Below the pieces are notes generated by a model. That model was not told the origin of the DNA. It saw only the letters and a list, made by a program, of their open reading frames with translations, and ran no database searches. The translations under genes and the position numbers were made by a program. Shown piece after piece: positions 3,784 through 7,086 of a stretch of DNA of 7,086 nt. The DNA comes from Flavobacteriaceae bacterium (GTDB lineage: Bacteria > Bacteroidota > Bacteroidia > Flavobacteriales > Flavobacteriaceae): the NCBI GenBank assembly GCA_013042825.1, contig JABDPL010000316.1, forward strand, positions 1 through 7,086, given 5' to 3'. The first letter of the stretch is position 1; each line of letters begins with the position of its first letter.

Positions 3784-6700
3784 ATGCAAGCAAAACAAGC
3801 TGAAAGAATCAACTTTTCTTCTATTGTAAACCGAACGGAATATCCTGATTTTCTGGATATTCAGATAAAATCCTTCCAGGATTTTTTCCAGTTAGAGACA
3901 AAATCGGAAGAGCGGGAAGATGAAGGGCTGTACAATACCTTCATGGAAAACTTCCCGATTACGGATACGCGTAATCAATTTGTACTAGAATTTCTTGATT
4001 ACTTTATCGATCCGCCGCGATATACGATCCAGGAATGTATTGAACGAGGCCTGACTTACAGCGTTCCGCTGAAGGCCAGACTTAAACTATACTGTACCGA
4101 TCCCGAACATGAAGATTTCGAAACCATAGTTCAGGATGTGTACCTGGGAACAATCCCCTACATGACGCCTAGCGGAACTTTCGTGATCAATGGAGCAGAA
4201 CGTGTTGTCGTATCCCAGCTACACCGTTCACCTGGTGTGTTCTTCGGACAATCGTTCCATGCGAATGGCACCAAATTATATTCTGCCCGGGTAATTCCGT
4301 TTAAGGGGTCATGGATCGAATTCGCCACAGATATCAACAGTGTGATGTATGCTTACATCGACAGGAAAAAGAAATTACCCGTTACTACCCTGTTCAGGGC
4401 CATCGGCTATGAGCGGGATAAGGATATACTGGAGATCTTTGACCTTGCTGAAGAGGTTAAGTCAACCAAGACCGGATTGAAAAAATACCTGGGGCGCAAG
4501 CTTGCAGCGCGTGTACTTAAAACCTGGCACGAGGACTTTGTTGATGAAGATACAGGTGAGGTGGTCTCAATCGAAAGAAACGAGATTGTTCTTGACCGTG
4601 ATACTGTTCTTGAGAAGGAACATATCGAGGAGATATTAGAATCGGGATCTAAAACGATTCTCTTACATAAAGAGGATAACCAAATGGGTGATTATGCAAT
4701 TATCCATAATACCTTACAAAAGGATCCTACAAATTCTGAGAAGGAGGCCGTAGAGCATATCTACCGTCAATTGCGTAATGCCGAACCACCGGATGAAGAA
4801 ACCGCCAGGGGAATTATCGATAAGCTGTTTTTCAGTGACCAGCGATATAACCTGGGTGAGGTCGGACGTTACCGAATGAATAAGAAGCTTGGTCTTGATA
4901 TCGGAATGGATAAGCAGGTGCTTACCAAAGATGATATCATTACTATCATAAAATATTTAATTGAGTTGATCAACTCCAAGGCCGAGATCGATGATATCGA
5001 TCACTTGTCTAACAGACGTGTGCGAACGGTAGGTGAGCAGTTATCAACCCAGTTTGGCGTTGGGCTTGCCCGTATGGCAAGAACTATACGTGAACGAATG
5101 AATGTCAGGGATAACGAGGTGTTTACACCAATCGACCTGATCAATGCCAAAACACTTTCTTCTGTGATCAATTCCTTCTTCGGAACGAATCAGCTGTCGC
5201 AGTTTATGGACCAAACCAACCCGCTGGCCGAACTTACGCACAAGCGTAGATTATCGGCTCTCGGACCTGGCGGTCTGTCAAGAGAACGTGCCGGATTTGA
5301 GGTTCGTGATGTTCACTATACGCACTACGGAAGACTATGTCCGATCGAGACCCCGGAGGGTCCGAATATCGGGCTGATCTCTTCACTTTCTGTTTATGCC
5401 AAGGTAAATTCCATGGGATTCATCGAAACACCTTACCGTCCTGTTGAAAAAGGTGTGGTAGATATAAAAGGTGATCCGATTTACCTCAGTGCTGAAGAGG
5501 AAGAAGAACGCTTGATAGCGCAGGCAACGGTAGAAGTTGATAAGAAAGGAAAGATAATTCATGATAAGGTGATCGCCCGTATGGAAGGTGATTTCCCTGT
5601 GGTTGAGCCAAAGCAGTTACATTATACCGACGTTGCACCTAACCAGATATCCTCTATTTCAGCTTCCCTGATTCCATTCCTCGAGCATGATGATGCGAAC
5701 CGTGCATTAATGGGATCGAACATGATGCGCCAGGCAGTGCCGTTATTGAAACCCCAGGCACCTATTGTAGGTACCGGACTCGAGCGGCAGGTGGCTTCAG
5801 ATTCAAGGGTATTGATCAATGCAGAAGGTAACGGCGTTGTACAATATGTAGATGCCGATCAGATCGTTATCAAATATAATCGCACAGAGGAAGAGGCTTT
5901 GGTTAGTTTCGATGGTGATTCGAAAACTTACTCCCTGACCAAGTTCAGAAAGACCAATCAGGGTACATCAATTAATCTGAAAGCCATCGTTCGCAAAGGT
6001 GATAAGGTTACCAAAGGACAGGTGCTTTGTGAAGGTTATGCGACTAAGAATGGCGAACTGGCGCTTGGAAGAAACATGAAAGTTGCATTCATGCCCTGGA
6101 AGGGTTACAACTTTGAGGATGCAATCGTGATTTCTGAAAAAGTCGTTCGTGATGATATCTTTACTTCCATCCATATCGATGAGTATGCGCTCGAAGTGCG
6201 GGACACAAAACTCGGAAATGAGGAGCTTACTAATGATATCCCTAATGTTTCTGAGGAAGCCACCAAGGATCTCGACGAGAATGGAATGATAAGGATTGGT
6301 GCTGAGATTAAACCCGGAGATATCCTGATCGGTAAGATCACTCCAAAAGGTGAAAGCGATCCTACTCCGGAAGAAAAACTGCTTCGTGCGATTTTCGGTG
6401 ATAAGGCCGGGGATGTGAAAGATGCGTCATTAAAGGCGTCACCGTCCCTTCAGGGTGTTGTTATCGATAAGAAATTATTCGCGCGGGCTATCAAGGATAA
6501 GCGCAAACGTGCCAAGGATAAGGAAGATATAGCACAGCTGGAGGATGTATATGACAAGAAATTCGATGAACTTAAGGGAATTCTTGTCGAGAAATTGTTC
6601 TCTATCGTTGGTGGAAAAACATCACAAGGTGTATTTAACGATCTCGGGGAAGAAGTCTTTCCAAAAGGAAAGAAATATACCCTTAAAATGTTGAACGCTG

Positions 6701-7086
6701 TTGATGATTATGCGCACCTGGTATCAGTTAAGTGGACCACCGATAAGCACCTTAATGCTTTGGTTTCTGAATTGATCCATAATTACAAGATCAAGGAAAA
6801 TGACCTCCAGGGATCCCTGAGGCGAGAGAAATTCACCATTTCTGTTGGAGACGAATTACCATCGGGTATTATCAAGCTTGCCAAGGTTTATATCGCTAAG
6901 AAGCGTAAGCTGAAGGTAGGGGATAAGATGGCAGGGCGTCACGGTAACAAAGGAATTGTTGCCAGAATTGTTCGCCAGGAAGACATGCCTTTCCTTGAGG
7001 ACGGAACCCCTGTAGATATCGTATTGAATCCACTTGGTGTACCATCCCGTATGAACATCGGTCAGATCTATGAAACCGTTCTCGGA
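3784..7086 (+). CDS. rpoB: DNA-directed RNA polymerase subunit beta (partial, 3' end missing)
   Basis: RpoB forms one jaw of RNA polymerase and part of its active site. The frame is open from ATG 3784 to the edge, 1101 codons; flavobacterial RpoB is about 1270 residues, so roughly the last 170 are missing. The N-terminus reads MQAKQAERINFSSIV. The lobe block FVINGAERVVVSQLHRSPGV is present. The rifampicin pocket FFGTNQLSQFMDQTNPLAEL (465-484) and THKRRLSALGPGGLSRERAG (485-504) is wild type. NFEDAI has E778/D779, equal to E. coli E813/D814. The GDKMAGRHGNKG block has K1048 and K1056, equal to E. coli K1065 and K1073. A lysine-rich, probably helical stretch at about 900-1020 matches the position of the lineage insert beta-i9. 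No Shine-Dalgarno sequence precedes the start; rpoC is expected downstream. Confidence 0.98.
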   Translation, partial: MQAKQAERINFSSIVNRTEYPDFLDIQIKSFQDFFQLETKSEEREDEGLYNTFMENFPITDTRNQFVLEFLDYFIDPPRYTIQECIERGLTYSVPLKARLKLYCTDPEHEDFETIVQDVYLGTIPYMTPSGTFVINGAERVVVSQLHRSPGVFFGQSFHANGTKLYSARVIPFKGSWIEFATDINSVMYAYIDRKKKLPVTTLFRAIGYERDKDILEIFDLAEEVKSTKTGLKKYLGRKLAARVLKTWHEDFVDEDTGEVVSIERNEIVLDRDTVLEKEHIEEILESGSKTILLHKEDNQMGDYAIIHNTLQKDPTNSEKEAVEHIYRQLRNAEPPDEETARGIIDKLFFSDQRYNLGEVGRYRMNKKLGLDIGMDKQVLTKDDIITIIKYLIELINSKAEIDDIDHLSNRRVRTVGEQLSTQFGVGLARMARTIRERMNVRDNEVFTPIDLINAKTLSSVINSFFGTNQLSQFMDQTNPLAELTHKRRLSALGPGGLSRERAGFEVRDVHYTHYGRLCPIETPEGPNIGLISSLSVYAKVNSMGFIETPYRPVEKGVVDIKGDPIYLSAEEEEERLIAQATVEVDKKGKIIHDKVIARMEGDFPVVEPKQLHYTDVAPNQISSISASLIPFLEHDDANRALMGSNMMRQAVPLLKPQAPIVGTGLERQVASDSRVLINAEGNGVVQYVDADQIVIKYNRTEEEALVSFDGDSKTYSLTKFRKTNQGTSINLKAIVRKGDKVTKGQVLCEGYATKNGELALGRNMKVAFMPWKGYNFEDAIVISEKVVRDDIFTSIHIDEYALEVRDTKLGNEELTNDIPNVSEEATKDLDENGMIRIGAEIKPGDILIGKITPKGESDPTPEEKLLRAIFGDKAGDVKDASLKASPSLQGVVIDKKLFARAIKDKRKRAKDKEDIAQLEDVYDKKFDELKGILVEKLFSIVGGKTSQGVFNDLGEEVFPKGKKYTLKMLNAVDDYAHLVSVKWTTDKHLNALVSELIHNYKIKENDLQGSLRREKFTISVGDELPSGIIKLAKVYIAKKRKLKVGDKMAGRHGNKGIVARIVRQEDMPFLEDGTPVDIVLNPLGVPSRMNIGQIYETVLG

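Overview
The window is a segment of the conserved translation/transcription gene cluster of a member of the Bacteroidota, most likely a flavobacterium. Everything is on the plus strand, in the order: end of tuf (EF-Tu), tRNA-Trp(CCA), secE, nusG, rplK (L11), rplA (L1), rplJ (L10), rplL (L7/L12), and rpoB (RNA polymerase beta), which runs off the right edge. The lineage call rests on four things: this gene order with trnW between tuf and secE, the NusG and RpoB sequences, the absence of Shine-Dalgarno sequences before nearly every gene, and the A/T-rich start regions. The genus is not resolved.

Layout. 1-290 is the last 95 codons of tuf. 303-355 is a long hairpin that ends on the base before tRNA-Trp (356-428). 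429-696 is an unusual non-coding spacer. It holds a near-perfect second copy of the tRNA 3' end (536-553), a perfect 22-bp palindrome (486-507) nested in two further pairs of inverted arms, and, just before secE, a set of mutually exclusive stems (614-670). secE (697-882) and nusG (895-1452) follow closely. A 75-nt leader separates nusG from rplK (1528-1968), and rplA (1983-2678) and rplJ (2694-3215) follow with gaps of 14-15 nt. rplL (3279-3659) has its own 63-nt A/T-rich leader. A 124-nt spacer with two adjacent perfect or near-perfect hairpins separates rplL from rpoB (3784 to the end; 1101 codons seen).

How the genes work together. EF-Tu brings aminoacyl-tRNA to the ribosome. L10 and L7/L12 form the stalk that recruits and activates EF-Tu and other GTPases, and L11 and L1 form the stalk base and the E-site stalk. 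NusG binds RNA polymerase, of which RpoB is the catalytic beta subunit, and in other bacteria links it to the leading ribosome. SecE is a core part of the protein-export channel. Co-transcription would coordinate supply of these parts; the hairpins at gene boundaries are where output could be adjusted gene by gene.

The proteins look ordinary and intact, and I found no undescribed protein system. The sequence most worth a second look is the tRNA-Trp to secE spacer, which carries marks of past insertion at the tRNA 3' end together with elaborate inverted-repeat structure.
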